Positions 40,262 through 49,543 of a stretch of DNA of 64,000 nucleotides are shown here, piece after piece. A program made the translations under genes and the position numbers. The stretch is from contig JBLGAC010000007.1 in assembly GCA_047610385.1 (NCBI GenBank), forward strand, positions 56,770-120,769, read 5' to 3'. The DNA is from JBOCEF01 sp047610385. GTDB lineage: Bacteria; Pseudomonadota; Alphaproteobacteria; Rhodobacterales; Rhodobacteraceae. Each line of letters begins with the position of its first letter. Positions within the stretch are counted from its first letter, which is position 1. The notes under the pieces were generated by a model. It was not told the origin of the DNA. It worked only from the letters and a program-made list of their open reading frames with translations, and searched no databases.

Positions 40262-40589
40262 GATTGACGCCATGAGCATCACCAGCCCCGAGGCCCGCGC
40301 GCTCGCCGCGCTTGGCCATGACGCCCGCCTGTCAATCTTTCGCCTGCTGGTGCAGGCCGGGGATGACGGCTTGCGCGTCGGCGATCTGGGGCGGTTGCTG
40401 GGCTTGGCGCCGTCAACCCTGTCGCACCATCTCTCAACCTTGGTGGATGCGCAGCTGGTGCTTCAGGACCGGCGGGGGCGAGAGGTGTTCAACCGCGCCG
40501 ATTATCCCGCCATGCACGGGATCTTGCGCTTTCTGACCGCGAAATGCTGCACAGGCGTGCGCATCGACCAAGACGAAACCGCGGCCTGA
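40260..40589 (+). CDS. arsR: ArsR family transcriptional regulator
   Basis: 109-residue winged-helix repressor. The core reads ALAALGHDARLSIFRLLVQAG, then VGDLGRLLGLAPSTLSHHLSTLVDAQLV as recognition helix region, then DRRGREVFNRADYPAMHGILRFL. The C-terminus carries a vicinal Cys pair in KCCTG, a plausible As(III) site of the C-terminal type. The start may be 40260 or 40272 (both in frame; neither has a strong ribosome-binding site), because a palindrome overlaps 40260. The ArsP-type permease follows 47 bases later. It probably represses itself and the permease until arsenite or an organoarsenical binds. Confidence 0.85.
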   Translation: MIDAMSITSPEARALAALGHDARLSIFRLLVQAGDDGLRVGDLGRLLGLAPSTLSHHLSTLVDAQLVLQDRRGREVFNRADYPAMHGILRFLTAKCCTGVRIDQDETAA

Positions 40590-40636
40590 GCGGTGTTTTT
40601 TAACCTCGAAACAACTATAAATCCGGACATATCGCC

Positions 40637-41686
40637 ATGAGTGACATGAGCCTTCCCGCACCCCCCTCCGCCGATCTGCTGCGCCGCTTGCGTGGGGCGA
40701 TCACGCCGTGGTCGGTGGCCGCCCTGATGCTGGTGCTGCTGGTCCTCGCTGCGCGCGATCAGGCGGTGCAAAGCGCGGCGTTCACCGGCGATGCGCTGCT
40801 CGGCGTCGCACCGTTCCTGTTGCTGTCAGTCGGCGTCGCGGCATGGGCCGGGGCAACGGGGGCGGACGCGCTGATCGCGCGCGCCTTCGCCGGCGCGCCG
40901 TTGCCGATGATCGCGCTGGCCGCATTGGCGGGTGGGCTGTCGCCATTTTGTTCGTGCGGCGTGATCCCGCTGATCGCAGCGCTGCTGGCAATGGGTGTGC
41001 CGCTGGCGCCGGTGATGGCGTTCTGGCTGGCATCGCCGGTTATGGACCCGTCGATGTTCGTGATGACCATGGGGGTGCTGGATCTGGATTTCGCGGTCGC
41101 CAAGACGCTGGCTGCCGTGGGGCTCGGGCTGTTTGGCGGGCTGGTCACGCATCTGCTGGCGCGCGGCGGGGCGCTGGCCAATCCGCTGCGCGACGGCGTT
41201 GGCAATGGCGGCTGCGGCGCGGCGTCAGTTCGCGCGCCCAAGCCGGTGATGTGGCGGTTTTGGGCTGATCCCGTCCGCCGCGCGCGCTTTGCCCATGAGG
41301 GATGGAAAAGCGCCCGGTTTCTCGGCGGATGGCTGACGCTGGCCTTTGTGCTGGAAAGCCTGATGCTGGCCTATATCCCGGCCCAAAGCATCACCGCCAT
41401 GCTGGGTGGATCGGGGCTGGGCCCGATCGCGGTGGCAACCTTGGTCGGGGTGCCTGCGTATCTGAACGGCTATGCCGCGCTGCCACTGGTCGGCGGGTTG
41501 ATTGATCAGGGCATGAGCCCGGGCGCCGGGCTGGCGTTTCTGGTGGCGGGGGGCGTCACGTCGATCCCCGCCGCGGTCGCGGTCTGGGCGCTGGCCAAAC
41601 CGCGGGTCTTTGCGCTCTACATCGCGCTGTCGCTGACCGGCGCCTTTGCCGCGGGGCTGCTGTTCCAAGGCTGGATCGGGACCTGA
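40637..41686 (+). CDS. ArsP/DUF318-type permease, probable organoarsenical efflux
   Basis: 349-residue membrane protein with about eight to ten hydrophobic segments of the PF03773 (ArsP_1/DUF318) family. The signature FCSCGVIPLIAALLAMGVPLAP and the later VGVPAYLNGYAALPLVGGLIDQGMSPGAGLAFLVAGGVTSIPA are both characteristic. ArsP exports trivalent methylated or aromatic arsenicals using the Cys-rich motif. An ArsR gene directly upstream supports this; other roles (general permease YraQ-like) are possible. It converges on the PadR gene with only 7 bases between stops. Confidence 0.85.
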   Translation: MSDMSLPAPPSADLLRRLRGAITPWSVAALMLVLLVLAARDQAVQSAAFTGDALLGVAPFLLLSVGVAAWAGATGADALIARAFAGAPLPMIALAALAGGLSPFCSCGVIPLIAALLAMGVPLAPVMAFWLASPVMDPSMFVMTMGVLDLDFAVAKTLAAVGLGLFGGLVTHLLARGGALANPLRDGVGNGGCGAASVRAPKPVMWRFWADPVRRARFAHEGWKSARFLGGWLTLAFVLESLMLAYIPAQSITAMLGGSGLGPIAVATLVGVPAYLNGYAALPLVGGLIDQGMSPGAGLAFLVAGGVTSIPAAVAVWALAKPRVFALYIALSLTGAFAAGLLFQGWIGT

Positions 41687-41693
41687 GGGCGCG

Positions 41694-42233
41694 TCACCCC
41701 AGCCCCGGATCACACAGCACCGTAAGCGCGTCTGTCAAAAACCCGATCCAATAGGTTTCGTGGCGCAGCCCCGCCCGCAGCACCAGATGCTGCACCGCCG
41801 TGGCGCGGTCTTTGCGCGGGTCCGGGAAATCACGCGCCTCAATGCCCTGGTACAGCGCCAGCTTGTCCTCATGGGACTTCAGGCGGGCGCGCAGGGTCGC
41901 CTCCAGCCCTGTCGGGCCGACAATGGCTTCGGCGCGCAGGCGCACCATCAGCGTGTCGCGCAACGACGGCGCGGGATCGTCTCGGGGGATCCAGGCGCGC
42001 AGTTCATCGCGCCCTGCCGCAAGCGCGCGCCAGGTGCGTTTGCGGCCGCGGGCGTCGGCCTCAGCCTCAGACGCGATCAGGCCGTCCGCCTCAAGGCGCG
42101 ACAGCTCTCGGTAGATCTGCTGATGGCTTGCGGACCAGAAATGGCCAAAGGATTTGTCGAACTGGCGCGCCAAGGCCAGCCCCGATCGGGGGCGTTCCAA
42201 AAGCGCGGCAAGAAGGGCGTGGGGAAGCGACAT
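41694..42233 (-). CDS. PadR family transcriptional regulator
   Basis: 179-residue regulator. The N-terminal winged helix (about 1-80) reads MSLPHALLAALLERPRSGLALARQFDKSFGHFW then SASHQQIYRELSRLEADGLI, typical of PadR. A helical C-terminal domain (PF10400 type) follows, with DTLMVRLRAEAIVG and LALYQGIEARDF. It is divergent from the fadH-type gene, and the palindrome at 42281-42294 lies between them. It likely represses the reductase gene and itself in response to an acyl-CoA or aromatic compound. Confidence 0.87.
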   Translation of the reverse strand: MSLPHALLAALLERPRSGLALARQFDKSFGHFWSASHQQIYRELSRLEADGLIASEAEADARGRKRTWRALAAGRDELRAWIPRDDPAPSLRDTLMVRLRAEAIVGPTGLEATLRARLKSHEDKLALYQGIEARDFPDPRKDRATAVQHLVLRAGLRHETYWIGFLTDALTVLCDPGLG

Positions 42234-42280
42234 GCGGCGGACGGTATCAGCATGTTTCGGGGGGCGCCATCAGGCCATTA

Positions 42281-42294
42281 TGCAACTGGTTGCA
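42281..42294. promoter_or_regulatory. Palindrome TGCAAC-TG-GTTGCA, probable PadR operator
   Basis: Perfect 6-base arms separated by TG, in the 116-base divergent region between the PadR gene and fadH, about 55 bases before the fadH start. PadR-type proteins bind such short dyads with TGCA-containing arms; use here is inferred from position. Confidence 0.5.
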
Positions 42295-42349
42295 AAATAC
42301 CCCACCGCGTGCTTTTGTGCACCTCAGGCAGACAGGGAGGCGCACTGCG

Positions 42350-44365
42350 ATGACCCATTTCCCCCATATGAACCGACCGCTGGACCTTGGGTTCACAACG
42401 CTGAAAAACCGCATCCTGATGGGGTCCATGCATGTGGGGCTTGAAGAAGCGCCAGACGGCTTTGCGCGCATGGCGGCGTTCTACGCTGAGCGCGCGCGCG
42501 GCGGCGTCGGGCTGATCGTGACGGGGGGCATCGCGCCCAATGACCGCGGGCGGCCGATGTCTGGCGGGTCAAAGCTGACCACTGAGGACGAGGCCGACAA
42601 GCACCGCGTCGTCACCGATGCAGTGCACGCGGCAGGCGGCAAGATCGCCATGCAGATCCTGCATTTCGGGCGCTATTCCTACCAAAAGGACCTTGTCGCG
42701 CCATCGGCCATCCAAGCGCCGATCAACCCGTTCAAGCCCCATGCGCTGACCAGTGATGAGGTCGAAGACACCATTGCTGACTTCGCCCGCTGCGCCGTTT
42801 TGGCCAAACGCGCGGGCTATGACGGGGTCGAAATCATGGGCTCCGAAGGGTATTTGATCAACGAATTCATCGCCACGCGCACCAACCAGCGAACCGACGC
42901 ATGGGGCGGCGATTACGCGGCCCGGATGCGGTTCCCGGTCGAAATCGTCAAACGCGTGCGCGAGGCGGTCGGCCCCGATTTTATCATCATCTACCGGCTC
43001 TCCATGCTCGATCTGGTGGATGGCGGATCGACCTTTGATGAAACCGCCCAGCTGGCCAAAGCGGTTGAGGCGGCGGGCGCCACGATCATCAACACCGGCA
43101 TCGGCTGGCACGAAGCCCGCATCCCGACCATCGCCACCAAGGTGCCCCGCGGCGCCTGGGCCTGGGCGACAAAACGGATGATGGGCCAGGTTTCCATTCC
43201 CTTGATCGCCACCAACCGCATCAACACCCCCGAACTGGCTGAGGAATTGCTGGAAGGCGGCGCAGCGGACATGATCTCAATGGCGCGGCCGTTCCTTGCC
43301 GATGCCGATTTCGTCGAAAAAGCCCGCACCGGCCGCGGGGATGAGATTAACACCTGCATCGGCTGCAATCAGGCGTGCCTCGATCACACTTTTTCCATGA
43401 AGATCACCAGCTGCCTTGTGAACCCGCGCGCGTGTCACGAAACCTTGCTGGTCATCACCCCGACCCAAACCCCCAAACGCATCGCTGTGGTCGGCGCAGG
43501 CCCCGCGGGCCTGGCATTTGCCACCACGGCGGCGGAGCGCGGCCACCACGTCACCCTGTTTGACGACGGCGCGGAGATCGGCGGCCAGTTCAACATCGCC
43601 AAGCAGATCCCCGGCAAAGAGGAATTCTTTGAAACCTTGCGCTATTTCCGCCGCAAGATTGACCTGACCGGCGTGGACCTGCGCCTCGGCGCCCGCGTCA
43701 CGGCCGACGATCTGGCCGGGTATGATGAGGTCGCGCTGGCCACAGGCGTCGCCCCGCGCATGCCCGCGATTGACGGGATCGATCATCCATCCGTGCGCGG
43801 CTATCTCGATGTGCTGCGCGACAAGGCGCCGGTGGGACAGCGCGTGGCAATCATCGGCGCGGGGGGCATCGGGTTCGACGTGGCCGAATATCTGGCCCAT
43901 GACGGGATCAGCCCCAGCATGGACCCCGCCAAATTCTACGCCGAATGGGGCGTGAGCACCGACCCCACCGACCCCGGCGCGATCACCACGCCAAAGCCTG
44001 AGGCCCCGGCGCGCGACATCTGGCTGCTGCAGCGCAAGGCCAAGAAGGTCGGCGCGGGCCTTGGCAAGACCACCGGCTGGATCCATCGCGCCGGTCTGGC
44101 CGCCAAAAAGGTGCAGATGATGCCCGGCGTCGACTATCGCCGCATCGACGACGACGGCCTGCACATCACCGTCGGCGGAAAGGATCAGGTTCTGGCGGTC
44201 GACACGGTCGTGATCTGCGCCGGGCAGGACCCATTGCGCGATCTGCTTGGGCCGCTCAGCGCCGCAGGGGCCAAGGTGCATCTGATCGGCGGCGCCGATG
44301 TGGCCACTGAGCTGGACGCCAAGCGGGCCATCGCGCAAGGCACGGCGCTGGCCGCCGGGATCTGA
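42350..44365 (+). CDS. fadH: NADPH-dependent 2,4-dienoyl-CoA reductase
   Basis: 671-residue multi-domain iron-sulfur flavoprotein, the same size as E. coli FadH. The N-terminal old-yellow-enzyme barrel (about 1-340, with GSMHVGLEE near the start) binds FMN; the cluster motif CIGCNQACLDHTFSMKITSC follows at about 340; and two dinucleotide-binding regions follow (VVGAGPAGLAFATTAAERGHHV for FAD and IIGAGGIGFDVAEYLAHDG for NADPH). It reduces 2,4-dienoyl-CoA to 3-enoyl-CoA in degradation of unsaturated fatty acids. CAGGGAGG precedes the chosen ATG; the longer open frame upstream overlaps the PadR gene and is rejected. Confidence 0.93.
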   Translation: MTHFPHMNRPLDLGFTTLKNRILMGSMHVGLEEAPDGFARMAAFYAERARGGVGLIVTGGIAPNDRGRPMSGGSKLTTEDEADKHRVVTDAVHAAGGKIAMQILHFGRYSYQKDLVAPSAIQAPINPFKPHALTSDEVEDTIADFARCAVLAKRAGYDGVEIMGSEGYLINEFIATRTNQRTDAWGGDYAARMRFPVEIVKRVREAVGPDFIIIYRLSMLDLVDGGSTFDETAQLAKAVEAAGATIINTGIGWHEARIPTIATKVPRGAWAWATKRMMGQVSIPLIATNRINTPELAEELLEGGAADMISMARPFLADADFVEKARTGRGDEINTCIGCNQACLDHTFSMKITSCLVNPRACHETLLVITPTQTPKRIAVVGAGPAGLAFATTAAERGHHVTLFDDGAEIGGQFNIAKQIPGKEEFFETLRYFRRKIDLTGVDLRLGARVTADDLAGYDEVALATGVAPRMPAIDGIDHPSVRGYLDVLRDKAPVGQRVAIIGAGGIGFDVAEYLAHDGISPSMDPAKFYAEWGVSTDPTDPGAITTPKPEAPARDIWLLQRKAKKVGAGLGKTTGWIHRAGLAAKKVQMMPGVDYRRIDDDGLHITVGGKDQVLAVDTVVICAGQDPLRDLLGPLSAAGAKVHLIGGADVATELDAKRAIAQGTALAAGI

Positions 44366-44499
44366 CCGCAGGCGGACATGATCCAAGGGGGCGCAGCCCG
44401 ATCAGGCACATGTCGCTGACATCAAGCGTGTTTGAAACCGGCATACCCCCTGAGGGTCGCCGCCCTGCGCGGGTCACCATCAAGGCCGGGCTGATCATC

Positions 44500-44800
44500 G
44501 CCCTTTCGCAGCGGCGACGACGGTTGCGTTGGACGGCAAGGCCAATTCGCTGCCAGTTGTGGCCTTCAAGGTCCGCACACTGCCCATACCGCTTGGTGAG
44601 GGCATGCCGCGTGCCAGCCAGATGGTGAAAGACGGTGATCTTCGCGGTCAGATCATCGGCGCAGGCAGGCTGGGCAACATCATTATGTTGCGCACGGACC
44701 TGACCGAGGGCCGCGCGTGGCTCAAGCGCGCCCTGCTCACCCCCCACACGGCCCTGAGGCGGTTGAGCGGTGATCAGCGCACCCGTATCTGCGCGCCGCC
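44500..44800 (+). pseudogene. Possible relic of a PotA-type ABC ATPase C-terminus
   Basis: One rightward frame contains LRGQIIGAGRLGN followed by a strand and loop like the TOBE domain found at the C-terminus of spermidine/putrescine-type ABC ATPases (G-x-I-x4-LG-N pattern). No ATPase core precedes it and the frame has no good start, so this would be a decayed 3' end. The match is weak and by eye only. Confidence 0.25.
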
Positions 44801-45234
44801 CACAGGCCTTACATCAAAGGCTGACGCCACATTCGATGATGCCTGCGGCGGCGGCCTGTGTTCCGGGCCGCTGCGGAACCCGTGGCCTGCGCCGCGCCCT
44901 CAGGGGCAAAACACCCAACCACCCACCGCGCGGAATGCACACGCGGCTGCAAGATCGGGTGGGCGGCGCACTGCTGCGGCTCAGCCTCAGGGTGCTTGGC
45001 CCGGTGGAGCGGGTTTGACTGGCAGCTGGCTGAGGAAACGAAACGTCATGGACCTCGCCGTCTTCGGCACGGTGCGGGCTAAATTGGTGGTCCACACGCG
45101 CGCGTAGCCATCGCTCAATCCTCGCTGGTCCATAGGGGCCGGACATGAGGGACGGCATCACCGCTGAGGGGAAAAAGCCCCATCCCCCCGGTGGTCGCCG
45201 AGACGCAGATGGGTGATCACAGTGTCGCCGCCCC

Positions 45235-45400
45235 TGCCCCGGACAAGGGCAGGCAAGCCTGCTGCAATCACTGGACGCAGGTCTAGCTGAACCCGATCGC
45301 GGACCTGATGCACCTGACGCTCACGAGGCCTGATACCCAAAACCTCACTGTGCAAATGTGGCGCTCGTTGCTGCTGACGGGTGCCCTGCCCGGTGGGCCA
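45235..45400 (+). pseudogene. Possible relic of a PotC-type ABC permease
   Basis: A short rightward frame reads LMHLTLTRPDTQNLTVQMW, which recalls the LFLTGPDTxTLPVQMW-like loop near the end of PotC-type permeases. A stop codon lies just upstream and no membrane helices remain. Together with the possible ATPase relic 5' of it, it may mark a degraded polyamine-type transporter operon. Confidence 0.25.
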
Positions 45401-45451
45401 AACTGCCCGGCGTCCTGACCAGGCAGGGGAATGAGGGCAACCCCGCCGATG

Positions 45452-45487
45452 CCCATCTCATGGCTTGGCTGCAAACCATGAGATGGG
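45452..45487. repeat. Perfect 12-base inverted repeat (hairpin)
   Basis: Arms CCCATCTCATGG (45452-45463) and CCATGAGATGGG (45476-45487) pair perfectly around a 12-base loop in a region without genes. No T-run follows on either strand, so it is not a standard terminator. Confidence 0.75.
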
Positions 45488-46292
45488 TGTTTGGGCGTTC
45501 GTGATGGTTGCCCCCATCGCCTGACAGGGCGCATTAAATGTCCCCGAAAGGTGCCGATCGACCAGACCAAGTTTGGCGGGTCGGGCCCCCCAAAGCATCG
45601 GGCTTGCCCCAATTTGGCCGCCTGCGGGGTTTCATGCACGGTGCCAGATCAGCAACGGCGACGCCGCCTTCGGCCTTGCGGAGGAACGCTGAGGATTTTC
45701 CCATCTGCGCAACGGCTTGCCTTCGCCGCATTCATCTGGGGACATCTGGTTTTTGCAGCCCGGTTGGCGCCGGCAGGATTAACCTTTTGCTCACGGCCAT
45801 CTTATCTTGCGCACATATCCCAGATCGCGACTGTCTTCTCCCTCCGTAAGGTGCGCGACCTGCCCTTCGTCTAACCCAGCGCCCAAGTCGAACCTCGGCA
45901 GGCCAGCGATTTTCCCAAACATGCAACTGTGTCTGACATTGAGAGCGCCATAGATGGCGATCACTGCTGCGGACACGCTTCAGTGCGGTGCCAGCAGCTT
46001 GGTCAGCGCGCACCCCAATGGCGTGGCCCCCAATCTGCTGCGTCGGTGGCGGCGCAAAGCGGGCGAGGCGGAGACCCACGAAAAATCGCTGAACAAGTAG
46101 CCCTTTAAAAAGCCGCACCTCGTTCACGCAGCCACAGTCAAAGGGCGGCTCTTGGTGAAGATTGTGGCCACGACCGATCCCCATGCGCCCGCCAAACCTG
46201 ACATCGCCAAGGCGCTGGCAGCAGACACCCATAACCTCAGCCGGGTCAAAATCTGCCCAGATCAGGCAACAGACGCATTTTGCCCCCACAAA

Positions 46293-46324
46293 AGATACGG
46301 GCCCACCGAAGCGGGCCCGTATCT
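46293..46324 (-). terminator. Rho-independent terminator after guaB
   Basis: Arms AGATACGGGCCC (46293-46304) and GGGCCCGTATCT (46313-46324) form a perfect 12-bp stem with an 8-base loop. Reading leftward the stem is followed by TTTTG; reading rightward GTTTTG follows, so it may act in both directions. It lies about 75 bases past the guaB stop. Confidence 0.85.
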
Positions 46325-46399
46325 GTTTTGCACCGGGTAAATCGGTATGATCGCACTGCCGGCCCGGTTCAGACGAATGCAGCCAGACGCCAAAAGCCG

Positions 46400-47857
46400 C
46401 TAGCCGCCAAAGCGATAATTCGGGCTTTCGCGGGTGATCTGCACGTCGTGCACGTGGCTCTCGCTCAGCCCCGCATTGGTGATCTTCACGAATTTGCAGC
46501 CGCCCTGCATGGCCGCGATGGTCTTGTGCCCGGTATACCCCATTGAGGCGCGCAGCCCCCCGACCAACTGGTGCAGCACGTTGGCGGCATAGCCTTTGTA
46601 GGGGACCTGACCTTCGATGCCCTCAGGGACCAGTTTGTCGGTTGCGGCTTCTTTTTGAAAATACCGATCGGCCGAGCCGCGCGCCATGGCGCCCACGGAC
46701 CCCATGCCGCGATAGGCCTTGTAGCTGCGGCCCTGGAACAGGATCAGCTCACCCGGGGCCTCATCCGTGCCGGCCAGCATCGACCCGATCATGGCGCAAT
46801 GGGCGCCCGCCGCGATGGCCTTGGCCAGATCGCCTGAGAACTTGATGCCGCCATCGGCGATGATGGTCTTGCCCATTTCTTCGGCCGCGCGCGCGCAATC
46901 CAGAATCGCGGTCAGCTGAGGCACGCCGACACCCGCCACGATGCGCGTGGTGCAGATGGATCCCGGACCAATGCCGACCTTCACCGCATCGGCGCCAGCC
47001 TCGATCAGGGCACGGGTTGCCTCTGCGGTGGCGACGTTGCCGGCCACGACCTGCGAATGGGGCGCGTGGGCCTTGATGCGGCGCACGGCCTCGGCCACGG
47101 ACGCGGAATGCCCGTGCGCTGTGTCGATGACCACCAGATCAACCCCGGCGTCGATCAGGGCGCAGGACCGCTCAAACCCCGCATCGCCCACGGTGGTCGC
47201 CGCGGCGACCCGCAGGCGGCCCAGTTCGTCCTTGCACGCCTTGGGGTTCAGCACTGCCTTTTCCAGGTCTTTCAGCGTCAGCAGCCCAGTCAGGCGACCA
47301 GCTTCATCGACCACCAGCAGCTTTTCGATGCGGCGCAACTTCATCATGTGCTTGGCTTCGTCAGGGTCCGCGGGTTCGCGCACCATGGCTAGGTTTTCAG
47401 TGGTCATCAGCGCGCGCACCGGAGTGTCGTCGCTGTCGGCAAACCGCATGTCGCGGTTGGTCAGGATGCCGACCACGCGGCCGTCCTTGGCCACCACCGG
47501 AAAGCCGGTGATCTTATAGCGTTCCTGCATCACCCGCGCGTCGGCCAGCGTCTGGTCGGGGTGCAGGGTGATCGGGGAATAGACCGTGCCGCTTTCAAAC
47601 CGTTTCACGCGGCGGATCTGGTTGGCTTGCTCATCGACCGTCAGGTTGCGATGCACAACGCCAAGGCCACCGGCTTGGGCCATGGCGATGGCCATCTCAG
47701 CCTCGGTCACGGTGTCCATGGCGGCGGACATCAGGGGGATGTTCAGCTCAATCCGGTCGGTGACGCGGGTGCGGGTGTCCGCCTCGCTGGGCAGCACTTC
47801 GGACGGGCCGGGCACAAGCAGCACGTCGTCAAATGTCAGCGCTTCGCGAATCTCCAT
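46400..47857 (-). CDS. guaB: Inosine-5'-monophosphate dehydrogenase
   Basis: 485-residue enzyme that oxidises IMP to XMP with NAD+, the committed step of GTP synthesis. The TIM barrel is split by a tandem CBS (Bateman) module at about residues 95-210 (ITLHPDQTLADARVMQE and DTPVRALMTTENLAMV). The catalytic Cys loop GPGSICTTRIVAGVGVPQ is intact, as are the DGGIKFSGDLAKAIAAGA and RGMGSVGAMARGSADRYF (flap) regions. GGAGAG precedes the ATG. It is a single-gene unit with a strong terminator downstream. This is a core housekeeping gene and anchors the window as chromosomal. Confidence 0.97.
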   Translation of the reverse strand: MEIREALTFDDVLLVPGPSEVLPSEADTRTRVTDRIELNIPLMSAAMDTVTEAEMAIAMAQAGGLGVVHRNLTVDEQANQIRRVKRFESGTVYSPITLHPDQTLADARVMQERYKITGFPVVAKDGRVVGILTNRDMRFADSDDTPVRALMTTENLAMVREPADPDEAKHMMKLRRIEKLLVVDEAGRLTGLLTLKDLEKAVLNPKACKDELGRLRVAAATTVGDAGFERSCALIDAGVDLVVIDTAHGHSASVAEAVRRIKAHAPHSQVVAGNVATAEATRALIEAGADAVKVGIGPGSICTTRIVAGVGVPQLTAILDCARAAEEMGKTIIADGGIKFSGDLAKAIAAGAHCAMIGSMLAGTDEAPGELILFQGRSYKAYRGMGSVGAMARGSADRYFQKEAATDKLVPEGIEGQVPYKGYAANVLHQLVGGLRASMGYTGHKTIAAMQGGCKFVKITNAGLSESHVHDVQITRESPNYRFGG

Positions 47858-47965
47858 CGGTCTCTCCTCGAGGGCGGATCAGATGGCGTGTCCCTTTGAC
47901 ATGAGATCAGGCGGAAGGAAAGGGCTTGGGGCACCGCAGGAGGGGCGTCAGGCCCACACCACCAG

Positions 47966-49543
47966 CTAGTTCGGCCAAATCTTGCGCCTCTGGCGCCCGC
48001 TTAGATCTAGATTCGGTTCATTCACATAAATCTTGAAACTCTTGTCAAATTTTGGATCGTCAAAATTGACGGAGTGGTGGCCAAAACCGCGCAGAACGGC
48101 CTTCTCCAATTCCGGCGGCAGGCTTTTTCCGGCGATCAATTTCTTATAAGCTGCGTTCAGGCCGACGGGGATGTCCCATTGCGGGTTGCCGGAAGGAATC
48201 GCTTTTAGGGGCACCTCGGCCTCCAATGCCTTTTTATGCATGATGTGCAGCGCGATGGTGTTGAGCCCCGGTTGGACCCACGGCCTGTCCAAGCGTATTT
48301 GCCCACGGTATATATAGTCATCAGCTTCAAACTTCGCCATCAAGTAGGAAATGGCATTGGACTTACGGTCGATCTTTTTGAAATACTCCTCATTACCTAT
48401 AGTCACGCCAGATGGCGGCAGGTCATCTTTTGTGATCCAACCGATATTGATCATTGAGCTTCGCTGCTGACCGGCTTTATTTCTGAGCTTAGCCCGCGCG
48501 AACTGCACCCCCTGAAAGGATGTGCATTCCTCCTCAAACTTCTTTTCCAGAGAAACATTATCGCCCCCGCCTTTATATCCGCCGCCGATATCGGCATGGG
48601 CGCCGGGCAATTCGATTTCCTCCCTGTCGCTGCCGTGTCCGACGCTGTGGAGCGCGAAGTTTTTTCGCACTTCATGCTTCGCCGTCAGGTGGACGATCTT
48701 TTTCGCGATACCGTCCTTCAAAAACACATTGATAGGGCCATCGTTGTCGTCAGCCGCGTTCAAGAAGTCGCCGGCCCACGTGGTGGACACGACGGTATCG
48801 AACAATCCTACAAAACGCACTTTGCAGTCAGGGATGAAAAAAACTGGACGGATTCGTTGCGTGGGTGATAAATTTTCATAAAAATATCCTTTATCCACGC
48901 AATCGATAAAATAGCGGGCCGCCGCAGCACCACGACTGAATCCAAACACGTCGATCCGTATTTCTTGCCATTGATCGGCCTTCCCGACTACTTTCTTCAG
49001 CCTTTTCAACGCCTGACTGACGTCAGTTGACACGCCTGTGATGCCCCGACCCGTCCCTGCATCGATCGTTCTGTCTTTTTTTCCAGATCTTGCACCGACA
49101 CCCTCGAAATATGCGCTGCGAAATTGCTTCGCAGGCTGACCCCCAGTGGCAGATTTGAAGCCGAATACGTAGGCCTCAGACAACAACGCCACGTTGCTTT
49201 CAGCATTGTCGTAACTGCTCTTCGAGTGGTAATCTTCTTCGCCCTTACTGTGAGAGCCAGAGTCGCTCGTGTGGGTGGGGTCCCTGCTGTTGGACTTGCT
49301 GTTGGACGTTCCATCAAAAAAGAATCCGATTTCAAGAATCGGAAGCGAAGACACGGAGGAAGTCAAGTCCGCATCTTGAAAAAATTGCAGCGGCGAAATT
49401 TGAAGCAGGCACTTCTGGCAAGAAACGGCGGGAGCGGCACGCAAACCGCTCTGACTCAGCTTGATGGCCAGACGGAGCAATTGAAACTGCAAGGCCAGGA
49501 TCTTCAGGAGCAGTTCCTTGTTTTTGGATCCAAGAACGGCCAT
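47966..49543 (-). CDS. DUF2235 (Tle1-type) phospholipase-like protein
   Basis: 525-residue protein of the DUF2235 alpha/beta hydrolase family that includes Tle1 type VI secretion lipase effectors. The opening LEIGFFFDGTSNSKSN, nucleophile elbow VFGFSRGAAAAR (Ser203), GLFDTVVSTTW (Asp249) and GAHADIGGGY are the family's key blocks. The first 60 residues are extra and helical. The DNA is visibly richer in A and T than its neighbours, a sign of recent acquisition. It overlaps the upstream unknown gene (TGATG). No vgrG, PAAR or other secretion gene is in this window, so it is an orphan cargo, or a lipase with another role. Confidence 0.83.
   Translation of the reverse strand: MAVLGSKNKELLLKILALQFQLLRLAIKLSQSGLRAAPAVSCQKCLLQISPLQFFQDADLTSSVSSLPILEIGFFFDGTSNSKSNSRDPTHTSDSGSHSKGEEDYHSKSSYDNAESNVALLSEAYVFGFKSATGGQPAKQFRSAYFEGVGARSGKKDRTIDAGTGRGITGVSTDVSQALKRLKKVVGKADQWQEIRIDVFGFSRGAAAARYFIDCVDKGYFYENLSPTQRIRPVFFIPDCKVRFVGLFDTVVSTTWAGDFLNAADDNDGPINVFLKDGIAKKIVHLTAKHEVRKNFALHSVGHGSDREEIELPGAHADIGGGYKGGGDNVSLEKKFEEECTSFQGVQFARAKLRNKAGQQRSSMINIGWITKDDLPPSGVTIGNEEYFKKIDRKSNAISYLMAKFEADDYIYRGQIRLDRPWVQPGLNTIALHIMHKKALEAEVPLKAIPSGNPQWDIPVGLNAAYKKLIAGKSLPPELEKAVLRGFGHHSVNFDDPKFDKSFKIYVNEPNLDLSGRQRRKIWPN

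Larger units (their letters stand above)
44366..46399. other. Two-kilobase gene-poor region with degenerate sequence
   Basis: No intact gene could be supported. Short ORFs exist on both strands but none has a family-like pattern or good start. Features seen are two weak ABC-transporter-like relics (44630-44800 and 45235-45400), a 12-base perfect hairpin (45452-45487) and the guaB terminator (46293-46324). The composition is still high-GC but codon structure is broken by stops in all frames, as in decayed genes. Confidence 0.55.

Noticed and set aside
45732..46289. 185-codon leftward ORF upstream of the guaB terminator
   Set aside because: Translation is Cys/Arg-rich with no family pattern, no good start and no conserved block; treated as chance ORF.
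44366..46399. Insertion sequence in the gene-poor region
   Set aside because: No transposase motif, terminal inverted repeats or target duplication could be found; the one perfect inverted repeat is only 36 bases across.
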